A stretch of 64,000 bases of DNA from Asaia krungthepensis NRIC 0535 (GTDB taxonomy: Bacteria; Pseudomonadota; Alphaproteobacteria; Acetobacterales; Acetobacteraceae), in the NCBI RefSeq assembly GCF_025995175.1, contig NZ_BAPV01000009.1, positions 62,001 through 126,000 of the forward strand. The letters run 5' to 3'. The notes beneath the pieces were generated by a model. That model was not told the origin of the DNA. It saw only the letters and a list, made by a program, of their open reading frames with translations, and did not search any database. Position numbers and translations under genes: made by a program. This document shows, one piece after another, positions 7,856 to 17,695 of this stretch; position 1 is the first letter of the stretch, and each line of letters starts with the position of its first letter.

Positions 7856-9991
7856 ATGGCTGGCAGGACACCTCCCCCCAACAGGTCGGGCCATTCCGGT
7901 GGCGCGTCCTCGCGTCCTGAAGGCAAGAGCACCAAGCGGGTCAGGGCGTCGCTCGACCAGATGCACACAAGACTGATCGGGGTCGGGCTCGGGTTTCTGG
8001 TCCTTTTCGGCCTCGTAGCGGGCAAACTGAGCCTCGCCACGGTTTTCATGCCTATGGCCCCCGAGAAGCGACAGATCGCTTCACAGGTGCCCGAAATTCC
8101 GAAAAGCGACCCGAAAGGACAGATCGCAGGCGATTTCTCGCTGCCGGATGTGCATCGCGCAAGCATCGTCGACCGCAATGGGCAGACCCTCGCGCTTTCT
8201 CTGCCCGTGGCTCAGGTCTATGCCAATCCGATGGAGCTGATCGACGCCCCGGATGCGGCGAAGAAGCTCAAATCCGTGCTGCCGCAACTGGATGAAGCGG
8301 AGACCACCCGCCGCCTGTCGCTGAAGAAGCAATTCGTCTATATCGCCCGCGATATCTCACCCGTGCAGGAAATCGCGATCAATAATCTGGGCATTCCAGG
8401 CATCTATTTCGAAGCGAGCGAGCGACGTCATTACCCGTTGGGCCGTACCGCCGCGCAGATTCTGGGTGGGGTGGATATTGACGATCACGGCGTGGCCGGG
8501 GTCGAGCGTTATTTCAACGAGCGTCTCAACAAGGATCGCACCCCGCTGCGTCTGTCTCTGGACGTGCGTATCCAGGCCGTGGCCCGGGAAGTGACCCAGG
8601 CCGCCATGGACGAGTTTCAGGCCATCGGGGCTGCGGCCATCGTGATGGATGTGAATACGGGCGAGATCATCTCCATGGTCAGCCTGCCCGACTATGATGC
8701 CAATGATTTCGGCCATGCGCCTGCCGATGCACGGTTCAATCGTGCCGTCACGGGCATGTACGAACCGGGCTCGACCTTCAAGCTCCAGACAGCGGCCATG
8801 GCGATCGAATATGGCGTGGCCCATATCTGGGACCGGTTCTCGACCATCCCCATCCGTATCGGTCGCTTCACCATCTCGGATATCAAGACCGATCACTTCG
8901 CGCCCTGGCTTGCCCTGCCCGACGTTCTGGCCAAGTCGTCGAACCCGGCTGCCGCGCATATCGCGCTCGACGTGGGCGCGAAAAGGCAGCAGGACTGGCT
9001 GCGCAATATGGGATTTTTCAATCGCGTACCGATCGAACTGCCCGAGGCTGGACGTCCCATCGTGCCGTCTTCGAAGAACTGGGGCGTTTCGACCGTCATG
9101 ACGGTCGGCTTCGGTCACGGCGTGGCTGAGCCGCCGCTCTCTATCGTGCGCGGCACCGCTGCCACGGTGAATGGCGGCATTCTGATCAAGCCTACGCTCG
9201 TGGCACGCGAACAGGATGACGGTGCAAAACCGGATGAGGAGGCCCTTCCCCCCGGTGCGACCGCGCCCGGCGCTGCCCCCCTGAATGCACCCGGCGGAAC
9301 GCAATCTGGCACGACGGGTGCGGCCTCACCTGCGGGCGCGCCTGTTATACCCGCTGCCTTCAGGCCCGATAGCGATGCCTCGGGCGATGCCCCTGCCCCG
9401 CCGCCGCAGCCTCAGGGGGACCGGGTGGTATCGGAAGAAAATTCAAGGCTCATCCGCAAGATGCTGCGTCTTGACGTGACACAGGGTACGGCGCGCAGCG
9501 CGGAGGTGCCCGGCTATTTCGTGGGCGGCAAAACCGGTACGGCCGAAAAGGTCGGACCGAATGGCCGGTATCTGAAACACGTCAATATCTCGGCCTTCAC
9601 CTCGATTTTCCCGATGAATGCGCCGCGCTATGCCGTCTATGTCATGCTTGATTCGCCGCACCCCACCCCCAAGACCCATGGCTTCGTGACGTCTGGCTGG
9701 AACGCCGCCCCGACAACGGGAAAGCTGATTGCGCGTATCGGTCCGATGCTCGGGCTGTTTCCCGACACGAAGAACGCCGCAAAGATCGATGCCGAAATGG
9801 CCATACCGCTCGAACCCGGCATCCCGCCGGGTAAACGCGCCCTTGGCCCCGGAAACGATCCGGGTGATCCACGCATTGCGGCGCAAAAGGAAAAAGCGGA
9901 AAAAGACGCCGCCAAGGCTGCAGAGAAAGCCGCCAAGCTCGCCGCGAAGGCCACCGAGCGCGCCGCACGTCACTCATCTGAACGAGGCTGA
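7856..9991 (+). CDS. ftsI: Septal peptidoglycan transpeptidase FtsI (PBP3)
   Basis: The 711-residue class B penicillin-binding protein crosslinks septal murein together with FtsW. After a basic N-terminus a membrane helix lies at about 40-62. The pedestal domain follows, then the transpeptidase domain with Ser306 in STFK (306-309), S361-S362-N363, and the K559-T560-G561 triad. Between the second and third motifs there is a low-complexity insertion of about 65-70 residues rich in Pro, Ala and Gly (about 458-525), absent from typical FtsI. The last 60 residues are Lys/Ala-rich. It follows ftsL by 22 bases and precedes murE by 3. Confidence 0.96.
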   Translation: MAGRTPPPNRSGHSGGASSRPEGKSTKRVRASLDQMHTRLIGVGLGFLVLFGLVAGKLSLATVFMPMAPEKRQIASQVPEIPKSDPKGQIAGDFSLPDVHRASIVDRNGQTLALSLPVAQVYANPMELIDAPDAAKKLKSVLPQLDEAETTRRLSLKKQFVYIARDISPVQEIAINNLGIPGIYFEASERRHYPLGRTAAQILGGVDIDDHGVAGVERYFNERLNKDRTPLRLSLDVRIQAVAREVTQAAMDEFQAIGAAAIVMDVNTGEIISMVSLPDYDANDFGHAPADARFNRAVTGMYEPGSTFKLQTAAMAIEYGVAHIWDRFSTIPIRIGRFTISDIKTDHFAPWLALPDVLAKSSNPAAAHIALDVGAKRQQDWLRNMGFFNRVPIELPEAGRPIVPSSKNWGVSTVMTVGFGHGVAEPPLSIVRGTAATVNGGILIKPTLVAREQDDGAKPDEEALPPGATAPGAAPLNAPGGTQSGTTGAASPAGAPVIPAAFRPDSDASGDAPAPPPQPQGDRVVSEENSRLIRKMLRLDVTQGTARSAEVPGYFVGGKTGTAEKVGPNGRYLKHVNISAFTSIFPMNAPRYAVYVMLDSPHPTPKTHGFVTSGWNAAPTTGKLIARIGPMLGLFPDTKNAAKIDAEMAIPLEPGIPPGKRALGPGNDPGDPRIAAQKEKAEKDAAKAAEKAAKLAAKATERAARHSSERG

Positions 9992-9994
9992 GCC

Positions 9995-11473
9995 ATGCGC
10001 CTTTCCGAACTCCTGAAGCGGGTCGGACTCCCGGTCCCGCCTCTCGCCGTCGATTCAGCGATGGCCGACCCCGAAATCACGGGGATCACCGCTGACAGCC
10101 GTGCCGTAGGGCCCGGCATGATTTTCGCCGCCTTGCCCGGCGTCGCGACAGATGGCGCACGTTTCATTCCGCAGGCCCTGACCCAGGGGGCAGCCGCGCT
10201 GCTGCTGCCGGAAACGACGACCATCGCAGCAGACGTGCCGCTTATCGCCTCACAGATGCCGCGCCATAATCTTGCTGTGCTTGCCGCAGCTCTGGCGGGG
10301 CCGCAGCCGGCGCGCATTGCTGCTGTCACCGGTACGAATGGCAAGAGCAGCACGGTTGATTTCCTGCGCCAGCTCTGGTCTCTTTCCGGCGCACCGTCCG
10401 CCAGCATCGGAACGCTGGGGCTCATCAGCGATATCCCGGTCGAGGCTCCGCCCCCGCTCACCACGCCCGATGCCGTCTCCATGGTCCAGACGCTTGCCCG
10501 GCTCAAATCGGCCGGAGTCGAGCATGTTGCACTCGAGGCGTCATCGCACGGGCTCGAGCAGAATCGTCTCGATGGTGTCGCGCTGCACGCAGGCGGGTTC
10601 AGCAATCTGACGCGCGACCACCTCGATTATCATGGCACGATGGAAGCCTATCGAGCTGCCAAGCTGCGCCTTTTTTCCAGCCTCCTGCCTCGGGGCGCAC
10701 TCGCCGCACTCAATGCGGACATGGATGCGATAACGGTATCCGCCCTCCGCGAGCTGGCGCAGTCCCGCGGGCTCAAGCTGCGGTCCGTCGGCGAGCAGGG
10801 CGAAACCCTTCGCCTGCTGCGCGCAACACCCCTGCCCCATGGGCAGATTATTTCTCTCTCGCTCTTCGGCGAAGCCCTGCCTGAAATCGAACTGGGACTC
10901 ACCGGACGTTTCCAGGTCGATAACGTGCTTCTGGCGACCGCCATGGCCTATGAGCAGGATGAAGACGCGCGCGCCGTGCTGGATCTTCTCCCTCGGCTCG
11001 CCGGTGTGCGTGGGCGCGCCGAACTTGCGACGACGCTTGATAATGGGGCCGGTCTTTACGTGGATTATGCCCATACGCCGGACGCGCTCGAGCACCTGCT
11101 GCACAGCTTGCGCCCCCACGCCTCCAACCGCCTGATCGTCGTCTTCGGCGCGGGCGGAGATCGTGACAGGGGCAAGCGTCCCCTCATGGGAGAGATTGCG
11201 GCAAGGCTGGCCGATCTGGCCATTGTCACCGACGATAATCCACGCAGCGAAGACCCCGCCAGCATACGAGCCGCCATCAGGACCGCCTGCCCCGACGCCC
11301 TCGAAATCGGCGATCGTCGCGCTGCCATTGCCGCAGCCCTTGAGCAAGCGCGCGCGGGCGATGTGGTCGTTGTGGCTGGCAAAGGGCATGAAAGCGGTCA
11401 GACAGTGGCCGGTATCACCACCCCCTTCGACGATCGTGCCGTCATTCGCGAGCTGGCCGGGGTAGCCCCATGA
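9995..11473 (+). CDS. murE: UDP-MurNAc-L-Ala-D-Glu:meso-diaminopimelate ligase
   Basis: MurE adds the third amino acid of the murein stem peptide in the cytoplasm. The 492-residue protein has the N-terminal UMAG-binding part (GITADSRAVGPGMIFAALPG), the ATP loop G113-T-N-G-K-S118, and the Mur-ligase motif HTPDALEHLL. The amino-acid selectivity motif D414-N-P-R417 is the form specific for meso-diaminopimelate, so this organism builds Gram-negative type meso-DAP peptidoglycan. The stop overlaps the murF start (ATGA). Confidence 0.97.
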   Translation: MRLSELLKRVGLPVPPLAVDSAMADPEITGITADSRAVGPGMIFAALPGVATDGARFIPQALTQGAAALLLPETTTIAADVPLIASQMPRHNLAVLAAALAGPQPARIAAVTGTNGKSSTVDFLRQLWSLSGAPSASIGTLGLISDIPVEAPPPLTTPDAVSMVQTLARLKSAGVEHVALEASSHGLEQNRLDGVALHAGGFSNLTRDHLDYHGTMEAYRAAKLRLFSSLLPRGALAALNADMDAITVSALRELAQSRGLKLRSVGEQGETLRLLRATPLPHGQIISLSLFGEALPEIELGLTGRFQVDNVLLATAMAYEQDEDARAVLDLLPRLAGVRGRAELATTLDNGAGLYVDYAHTPDALEHLLHSLRPHASNRLIVVFGAGGDRDRGKRPLMGEIAARLADLAIVTDDNPRSEDPASIRAAIRTACPDALEIGDRRAAIAAALEQARAGDVVVVAGKGHESGQTVAGITTPFDDRAVIRELAGVAP

Positions 11474-12831
11474 ACACCCTCTGGACAAGCGCTCAACTGC
11501 GCGCGGCAACGCATGGCATGCTCGACGCCGAGGTCGTGGTGACCGGCATTTCCATCGATACGCGCAGTCTCGAGCCCGGGGACCTGTTCATCGCCTTGCA
11601 GGGAGAGAACAGCAATGGTCATGCCCATGTGCAGGCAGCCCTGGCAAAGGGCGCTTCCTGTGTGATGGTGCATGAAGCCGGTGATGTCTCCGATCCGCGC
11701 CTGTTGCGTGTAGCCGATACGATGGAGGGGCTGCGCGCCCTCGGCCATGCCGCACGGGCGCGCTTTACCGGGAAAATGGTCGGGGTGACCGGCTCGGTCG
11801 GCAAGACCACCACGAAGAACATGCTGCATTGCGCGCTGGCTTCCATCGGGCCCACCCACGCCGCCATCGCTTCCTATAATAATCACTGGGGTGTGCCCCT
11901 CACCCTGGCAAGAATGCCGCGCGATACCGCCTTCTGTGTGGCCGAGATCGGCATGAACCACCGCGGCGAGATCGCGCCCCTCGCTGCCATGGTGCAACCC
12001 GATATCGCTGTCATCACCACCATAGGCAGTGCCCATCTGGGCCATATGGGCAGTGTAGAAGCCATTGCCGAGGAGAAATCCGATCTCATCGGCGCGCTCT
12101 CGGCGCAGGGCGTTGCCATTGTCCCGGACGATACCGGCATGGAGTCCATCCTCGCCGCCGCCGCCGCGCGGTCGGGCTGCCGGATTGCCCGGGTCGGGCT
12201 GAGTGCGGAAGCCAGCTATCGCCTGACAGCGCTCGAAACCGGCGCAGAGGGCTCGCAGTTCAGGTTCACGAACCATGACATCGTGCTCTCCGCTCCGGGG
12301 AGCCACCTCATCCGCAATGCGGGGCTCGTTCTGGCCACGATCGATGCGCTCGGATTATCCCTGGACAAGGCGGCAGCAGCGCTCGCCCTCTGGCGCCCCG
12401 GTGCCGGGCGCGGACAGGTGCAACCCATTCTGGGCGGTCAGGCTGCACTCCTGGATGAGAGCTACAACGCCTCTGTCCTGTCGATAAGGGCAGCGCTGGA
12501 GACCCTTGCGCTCATGCCAGCCAAGCGTCGTATCGCCGTGCTGGGCGATATCCGCGAACTGGGTGAGTTCGCCGAGCGCGAGCATCTGGCCCTCCTGCCC
12601 AATCTGATGGCCCATGCGGATCTGGTTTTTTGCTGTTGCCCCCATATGCGCCATGTTTTTGACGCGCTTGCCGAAGAAAAGCGTGGCGTCTGGCAACCAG
12701 ACGCGGCATCTCTCGCCCCCTTCGTCCAATCCAATCTGAAAGCCGGTGACGTGGTTCTCGTAAAAGGCAGTCTTGGCAGTCGCATGCGCGACATTGTCAC
12801 CCCTCTTCTTGCAGGGGGCGTGTCAGCCTGA
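11470..12831 (+). CDS. murF: UDP-MurNAc-tripeptide:D-Ala-D-Ala ligase
   Basis: MurF attaches D-Ala-D-Ala to the UDP-MurNAc tripeptide. The 453-residue product shows the ordered Mur-ligase motifs: DTRSLEPGDLFIALQGEN near 30-45, ATP loop G108-S-V-G-K-T113, then NNHWGVPLTLARMP, AEIGMNHRGEI and the C-terminal DESYNAS and LGDIRELG. It starts inside the end of murE and its TGA shares a base with the mraY ATG (TGATG). Confidence 0.97.
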   Translation: MNTLWTSAQLRAATHGMLDAEVVVTGISIDTRSLEPGDLFIALQGENSNGHAHVQAALAKGASCVMVHEAGDVSDPRLLRVADTMEGLRALGHAARARFTGKMVGVTGSVGKTTTKNMLHCALASIGPTHAAIASYNNHWGVPLTLARMPRDTAFCVAEIGMNHRGEIAPLAAMVQPDIAVITTIGSAHLGHMGSVEAIAEEKSDLIGALSAQGVAIVPDDTGMESILAAAAARSGCRIARVGLSAEASYRLTALETGAEGSQFRFTNHDIVLSAPGSHLIRNAGLVLATIDALGLSLDKAAAALALWRPGAGRGQVQPILGGQAALLDESYNASVLSIRAALETLALMPAKRRIAVLGDIRELGEFAEREHLALLPNLMAHADLVFCCCPHMRHVFDALAEEKRGVWQPDAASLAPFVQSNLKAGDVVLVKGSLGSRMRDIVTPLLAGGVSA

Positions 12832-13922
12832 TGCTGTATAATCTGATCGCTATTCACGATACGACCCATGGCGGCTTCTTCAATCTCTTCCATTACCTGA
12901 CCTTCCGCTCAGGTGGCGCCTGCCTGACAGCGTTCGTCATCTCGCTGGTGTTCGGGCGTCCGTTCATCGCCCAGCTCAAGCGCATCCAGCGCGAGGGTCA
13001 GCCCATACGGACATTGGGGCCGGAGCGTCATATTCTCGAGAAGGCCGGCACGCCCACCATGGGCGGTATGCTCATCCTGATTGCCCTTTTCGCGTCGACT
13101 CTGCTCTGGGCAGACCTCACAAATGGCTTTGTCTGGGCCGTCATGTTCGTCACGGCGGCATTCGGCGCGGTGGGATTTGCAGATGATTATCTCAAGCTCT
13201 CCAAGCGCAACACGAAAGGCGTTTCCAAGCGCGCCCGACTGGGTAGCGAGTTTGCCGCCTCCCTGATCGCGGGATACTGGATGGAGAGCCTCATGCCGCC
13301 CGAACTGCGAAACATGGTGGCCTTCCCGTTCGTCAAGGACTTCCTTCTGCCTCTGGGCTTCGCCTTCCCGCTCTTTGCCATGGTGACCATGACCGGCTTC
13401 GGCAATGCCGTGAACTTTACGGATGGTCTGGATGGTCTGGCCATTGTGCCGGTGGTGATCGCGGCCCTCGTTTTCGCGCTGATCGCCTATCTGGTGGGCA
13501 ATAGGGTCTTCGCCGATTACCTGCAGCTTCATCTGGTTCCGGGCACGGGGGAACTCGGCGTGTTCTGCGCGGCCCTCATCGGGGCTGGGCTCGGTTTTCT
13601 ATGGTTCAACGCCACACCCGCCGATGTCTTCATGGGCGATACGGGCTCCCTGTCACTGGGCGGGGCACTTGGCGCCATCGCCGTTGCAGTTAAGCATGAG
13701 CTTGTCCTGTGCATCGTGGGCGGTCTCTTCGTGGTCGAGACGCTCTCCGTCGTGATCCAGGTCTTCTGGTACAAACGCACCAAGCGCCGCGTCTTTCTGA
13801 TGGCACCGCTGCATCACCACTTCGAAAAGAAGGGCTGGCAGGAGCCCAAGATCGTCATTCGCTTCTGGATCGTCTCTATTCTGCTGGGGCTGGCAGGACT
13901 TGCCACGCTGAAACTGCGCTGA
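12831..13922 (+). CDS. mraY: Phospho-MurNAc-pentapeptide translocase
   Basis: MraY moves phospho-MurNAc-pentapeptide onto undecaprenyl phosphate to give lipid I, at the inner membrane. The 363-residue polytopic protein has about ten membrane helices. Catalytic aspartates D118-D119 lie in FADDYLK, followed by [22 protein letters not shown] and the histidine cluster H328-H330 in [12 protein letters not shown]. Length matches the family (about 360). It starts one base inside murF and murD follows after a single base. Confidence 0.97.
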   Translation: MLYNLIAIHDTTHGGFFNLFHYLTFRSGGACLTAFVISLVFGRPFIAQLKRIQREGQPIRTLGPERHILEKAGTPTMGGMLILIALFASTLLWADLTNGFVWAVMFVTAAFGAVGFADDYLKLSKRNTKGVSKRARLGSEFAASLIAGYWMESLMPPELRNMVAFPFVKDFLLPLGFAFPLFAMVTMTGFGNAVNFTDGLDGLAIVPVVIAALVFALIAYLVGNRVFADYLQLHLVPGTGELGVFCAALIGAGLGFLWFNATPADVFMGDTGSLSLGGALGAIAVAVKHELVLCIVGGLFVVETLSVVIQVFWYKRTKRRVFLMAPLHHHFEKKGWQEPKIVIRFWIVSILLGLAGLATLKLR

Positions 13923-13923
13923 A

Positions 13924-15309
13924 ATGACGATACGCGCCTTCCCCTCCGATCTCTTCGCTGGCTCGCGCTTCGCCGTGCTGGGCCTCGGCCGAAACGGCGC
14001 GGCCGTCGTGTCGGCACTCCTTGCCATGGGGGCGGAAGTGCAGGCCTGGGACGACAAATCCCCACCCGGACCCGATGATTTCGCTTGTGGGGGAGATGCT
14101 GCCCGCTTTATCGCGTCACCGCTCGAGGACCTGACGGGCTTCGAGGCGCTGATCCTCTCGCCAGGTATCCCACATCATCTGCCTGCTCCGCATCCGGTGG
14201 CCCTGCTTGCCCAGCAGGCCGGGGTGCCTATCCTGTCGGATGCAGAACTTCTTTATCGTGCCGTACGCAAAGCCGGGTCGCTGGCGCGTTTCGCTTCGGT
14301 GACCGGCACGAACGGCAAGTCCACCACCACCGCGCTGCTGGCTCATATGCTCGAACAAGCCCGTGTGCTGGTCGCGGCCGGAGGCAATCTGGGCACAGCC
14401 TCGCTCGCCCTGCCCCTCCTGCCCGATGAGGGCGTGTATGTGATCGAGATGTCATCCTACATGCTCGAGCGACTGGAGAGCTTCCACGCCGCAACAGCCT
14501 GCCTGCTCAATCTGACACCGGATCACCTTGACCGCCATGGAACAATGGCGGGCTATGCCGCGGCGAAGCGCCATGTCTTCGACAACATGACCCCGCGCGA
14601 TCTGGCAGTGATTGGCGTCGATGACCCTTATTGCCGCATCCAGGCGCAGGAACTGATCGGCAAGGGCCTGACGGTTACCCTGATCTCGGTCGAGAACCCC
14701 GATTGTATCGCCGGGATTTCCGACGCGCTCAAAGACGCGCCGACGCTCCCGGGCACCCACAACCTGCAAAATGCCCTGATTGCCCAGGCCATGGCGCGTC
14801 ATCTCGGGCTTTCGGATGAGGTCATCGCTGATGGGCTGCGCAGCTATCCCGGCCTGCCCCATCGTCAGGCTCTGGCCGCCACCATCGATGGCATACGATT
14901 CATCAATGACAGCAAAGCCACCAATGCCGAGGCCGCAGAAAAGGCCCTGCTCTGCTATGACAGGATCATCTGGATTGCGGGCGGTATTGCCAAATCCGGG
15001 GGGATCGAGGCCCTGGCCCCGCTTTTCAGCCGAGTTGCGAGGGCCTATCTGATCGGCCGCGACGCCCCCGTGCTGCGCGAGACGCTCGATGCGCATGGCG
15101 TTGCCAATGAATGCGTCGATACGCTCGAGGCGGCGACCCTCGCGAGCCTTGCTGCGGCAAAGGCGCTGGATGCACCGGTCGTGCTTCTCTCTCCTGCCTG
15201 CGCAAGCTTCGATCAGTTTGCGAGTTTTGAGGCGCGTGGCACGCATTTTGTCGATATTCTGTCGAAGCTGAGTCTGGCCACGGACGGGCAGCAAACGGGA
15301 TCGCCCTGA
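13924..15309 (+). CDS. murD: UDP-MurNAc-L-alanine:D-glutamate ligase
   Basis: MurD adds D-glutamate to UDP-MurNAc-L-Ala. The 461-residue protein opens with a Rossmann-like motif [10 protein letters not shown], has the ATP loop G128-T-N-G-K-S133, [21 protein letters not shown] and the C-terminal [12 protein letters not shown] plus [12 protein letters not shown], all typical for MurD. It starts one base after the mraY stop; ftsW follows after 29 bases with its own ribosome-binding site. Confidence 0.97.
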   Translation: MTIRAFPSDLFAGSRFAVLGLGRNGAAVVSALLAMGAEVQAWDDKSPPGPDDFACGGDAARFIASPLEDLTGFEALILSPGIPHHLPAPHPVALLAQQAGVPILSDAELLYRAVRKAGSLARFASVTGTNGKSTTTALLAHMLEQARVLVAAGGNLGTASLALPLLPDEGVYVIEMSSYMLERLESFHAATACLLNLTPDHLDRHGTMAGYAAAKRHVFDNMTPRDLAVIGVDDPYCRIQAQELIGKGLTVTLISVENPDCIAGISDALKDAPTLPGTHNLQNALIAQAMARHLGLSDEVIADGLRSYPGLPHRQALAATIDGIRFINDSKATNAEAAEKALLCYDRIIWIAGGIAKSGGIEALAPLFSRVARAYLIGRDAPVLRETLDAHGVANECVDTLEAATLASLAAAKALDAPVVLLSPACASFDQFASFEARGTHFVDILSKLSLATDGQQTGSP

Positions 15310-15338
15310 TCCACGGGGCCTTGAGGGATTGAGATAGA

Positions 15339-16532
15339 ATGGCGGGGCTTTCACGGGTCGATACATCGAGAATCGGGCGCTGGTGGCGCAATGTCGATCG
15401 CGTCACGCTCTGCTGCGTCGGCGTCCTGATCGCGTTCGGCTACATCCTGATGCTTGCGGCAAGCCCTGCCGTGGCGGTTCGTATCGGCGCCTCGCGTGAG
15501 ATGTTCATTCTCAAGCAAGTCATCTTCCTGCTTCTGGCCGGCGCCGTGGTGCTTGGGGTGTCGGGACTGTCCCGTCCTGCGGTCAAGCGCCTTGCCCTGA
15601 TCGGCGGGGTCATTGCGCTCGCTGCCACGTTCATGACCCTTGTCCATGGCGTGGAGATCAAGGGGGCGCGCCGATGGATTGCGCTCCCCATGATGTCGGT
15701 TCAGCCCTCGGAGTTTCTCAAGCCCTTCTTCGCCGTGGTCACGGGCTGGTTGCTGGCAGAGCAGCGCCGACGCGTTATCTTCGGCTCGATGCGCTTCCCC
15801 GGCATGCTGATCGCTTTCGGCTGTTTCGGGCTCATCCTCCTTCTTCTGAAATCCCAGCCCGATATCGGCATGTTGTCGGTCATCACCATGGTGTTCTTCA
15901 TCCAGCTTTTCGTTAACGGTTTGCCGATCGTTTTCGTGGGGGCGGGGGTGGGAGCGATGATCGCCGCCTTTGCAGGCGCCTATGTCGCCTTCCCGCATGT
16001 GCGCTCGCGCGTCGAGCGCTTCCTTCATCCCAATGTGGGTGACCACTACCAGATCGATACCGCCCTGCGCGCCTTCGGCAATGGCGGGATGATGGGGCGT
16101 GGCCCTGGCGAAGGCCGTGTGAAGGATCTGCTGCCCGACGCCCATGCCGATTTCGTATTTGCCGTGGCGGGTGAGGAATACGGGCTGTTTATCTGCCTGT
16201 TCATCATCCTGATCTTTGCGGTGATCGTCGTGCGGACATTGCTGAAGCTGATGCGCGAGAGCGATCCTTTCGTGATCACGGCCGCCTCCGGACTGGTGGC
16301 AGGTTTCGGTCTTCAGGCTTTCATCAACATGGGCTCGACCTTGCATCTGATCCCGACCAAGGGCATGACCCTGCCACTCATATCCTATGGTGGCTCTTCC
16401 GCGATTTCCATCGCGCTGACACTGGGCATGGTGCTGGCGCTGACACGGCATCAGGTCTCGGCGAGCCCCATCAGTTCCACTTATGCCAGCCAGGGCCACT
16501 GGACTTCACTCCGGGAAGGATCGCATTCATGA
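15339..16532 (+). CDS. ftsW: Septal peptidoglycan glycosyltransferase FtsW
   Basis: FtsW is the SEDS-family polymerase that makes septal glycan strands with FtsI. The 397-residue protein has about ten membrane helices. Recognisable parts are GARRWI in the first extracellular region, QPSEFLKPFF, LLLKSQPDIGMLSV, YQIDTALRAFGNGGMMGRGPGEG, LPDAHADFVFAVAGEEYGL and the end LIPTKGMTLPLISYGGSS. A GAGGG site lies upstream of ATG 15339. Its stop overlaps murG (ATGA), pairing the polymerase with the enzyme that supplies lipid II. Confidence 0.96.
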   Translation: MAGLSRVDTSRIGRWWRNVDRVTLCCVGVLIAFGYILMLAASPAVAVRIGASREMFILKQVIFLLLAGAVVLGVSGLSRPAVKRLALIGGVIALAATFMTLVHGVEIKGARRWIALPMMSVQPSEFLKPFFAVVTGWLLAEQRRRVIFGSMRFPGMLIAFGCFGLILLLLKSQPDIGMLSVITMVFFIQLFVNGLPIVFVGAGVGAMIAAFAGAYVAFPHVRSRVERFLHPNVGDHYQIDTALRAFGNGGMMGRGPGEGRVKDLLPDAHADFVFAVAGEEYGLFICLFIILIFAVIVVRTLLKLMRESDPFVITAASGLVAGFGLQAFINMGSTLHLIPTKGMTLPLISYGGSSAISIALTLGMVLALTRHQVSASPISSTYASQGHWTSLREGSHS

Positions 16533-17644
16533 CCCGTCCAATCGTGATCGCTGCGGGGGGCACGGGCGGCCATTTCTTCCCGGCAGAAGCCCTTGCGACC
16601 GAACTCGCCGCGCGTGGTCATGAACTTGTGCTCATGACGGACAAGCGTGCCGGCAAACGCACCAGCGGCATCTTCAGGGACAAGCCGCAATATGTGCTCG
16701 ACGGCACGGGTGTGGCAGGCAAAGGCATCACGACCAAACTGCGAGGCATGACCGCGCTTTTGCGGGGCGCCTGGGCAGCACGGGCGCTGCATCGCCAAAT
16801 CAACCCGATCGCCGTGATCGGTTTCGGCGGATATCCTTCGGTGCCGCCCATTCTCGGTAGTCGTTTCCTGCCCGCGTCCAAACGTCCGCTTGTAATCCTG
16901 CACGAGGGCAATGCCGTTCTGGGTCAGGCCAATGCGCTTCTGGCGCGTTTCGCGACCTCCATCGCCACCTCCTTTCCGACCGTGGCACGCCTGCCGCTCG
17001 GGCTGCGCGCGGCGCTAACCGGCATGCCGGTACGCCCCGAGATCGAAGCCCTGCTGGACGCGCCCTATACGCCGCCGGGCGACGCGCTGCATCTTCTGGT
17101 CTGGGGCGGCTCTCTGGGTGCCCGCGTGTTCTCCACCACCGTGCCAGCGGCGCTCGCCCAGTTGCCGCCGGGCTTCCGGGCAAGACTGCATGTGACCCAG
17201 CAAGTCCATAACAAGGATATTCCAGCAGTTCAGGCCGCTTATGACGAGGCGGGTATCCACTGCGTTCTGGCCCCCTTCTTCTCCGACGTCGCCTCGCTTC
17301 TGCGCAAGGCTCATCTCGTGATCGGGCGCGCTGGCGGATCCTCGGTGGCTGAACTGACCATTGCAGGTAGACCTTCGATCCTCGTTCCCCTGCCGATTGC
17401 TGCCTCGGATGAACAAGGCGCGAATGCGACCCAGCTGGTCGATGAAGGCGGGGCCTGGATGTTTCGTCAGAAGGATTGCACCCCCGATGCCCTTGCATCG
17501 TTCCTGGCCCCGCTGCTGAACGACCCCGAGCGTCTCGCAGGCGCAGCCGCCGCAGCCAGACGCTTTGCTCATCCGCAGAGCGCCCGCCTGCTGGCGGACC
17601 TTGTGGAAGCCCGGATTTCGGATTACCGCTCCCCCGTTTCCTGA
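16529..17644 (+). CDS. murG: Lipid II synthase (UDP-GlcNAc transferase)
   Basis: MurG adds GlcNAc to lipid I to form lipid II on the inner face of the membrane. The 371-residue GT-B glycosyltransferase has the glycine motif G10-G-T-G-G-H15 at the N-terminus, a hydrophobic membrane-association patch, a second motif VWGGSLGAR, and the donor-site VIGRAGGSSVAELTIAGRPS. Length is usual. A 51-base gap with no clear signal separates it from murC. Confidence 0.96.
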   Translation: MTRPIVIAAGGTGGHFFPAEALATELAARGHELVLMTDKRAGKRTSGIFRDKPQYVLDGTGVAGKGITTKLRGMTALLRGAWAARALHRQINPIAVIGFGGYPSVPPILGSRFLPASKRPLVILHEGNAVLGQANALLARFATSIATSFPTVARLPLGLRAALTGMPVRPEIEALLDAPYTPPGDALHLLVWGGSLGARVFSTTVPAALAQLPPGFRARLHVTQQVHNKDIPAVQAAYDEAGIHCVLAPFFSDVASLLRKAHLVIGRAGGSSVAELTIAGRPSILVPLPIAASDEQGANATQLVDEGGAWMFRQKDCTPDALASFLAPLLNDPERLAGAAAAARRFAHPQSARLLADLVEARISDYRSPVS

Positions 17645-17695
17645 CCCGCAACTCTCTACCCCATTCTATTTGCTGTTTCTCTGAAAGCCTGGTTC

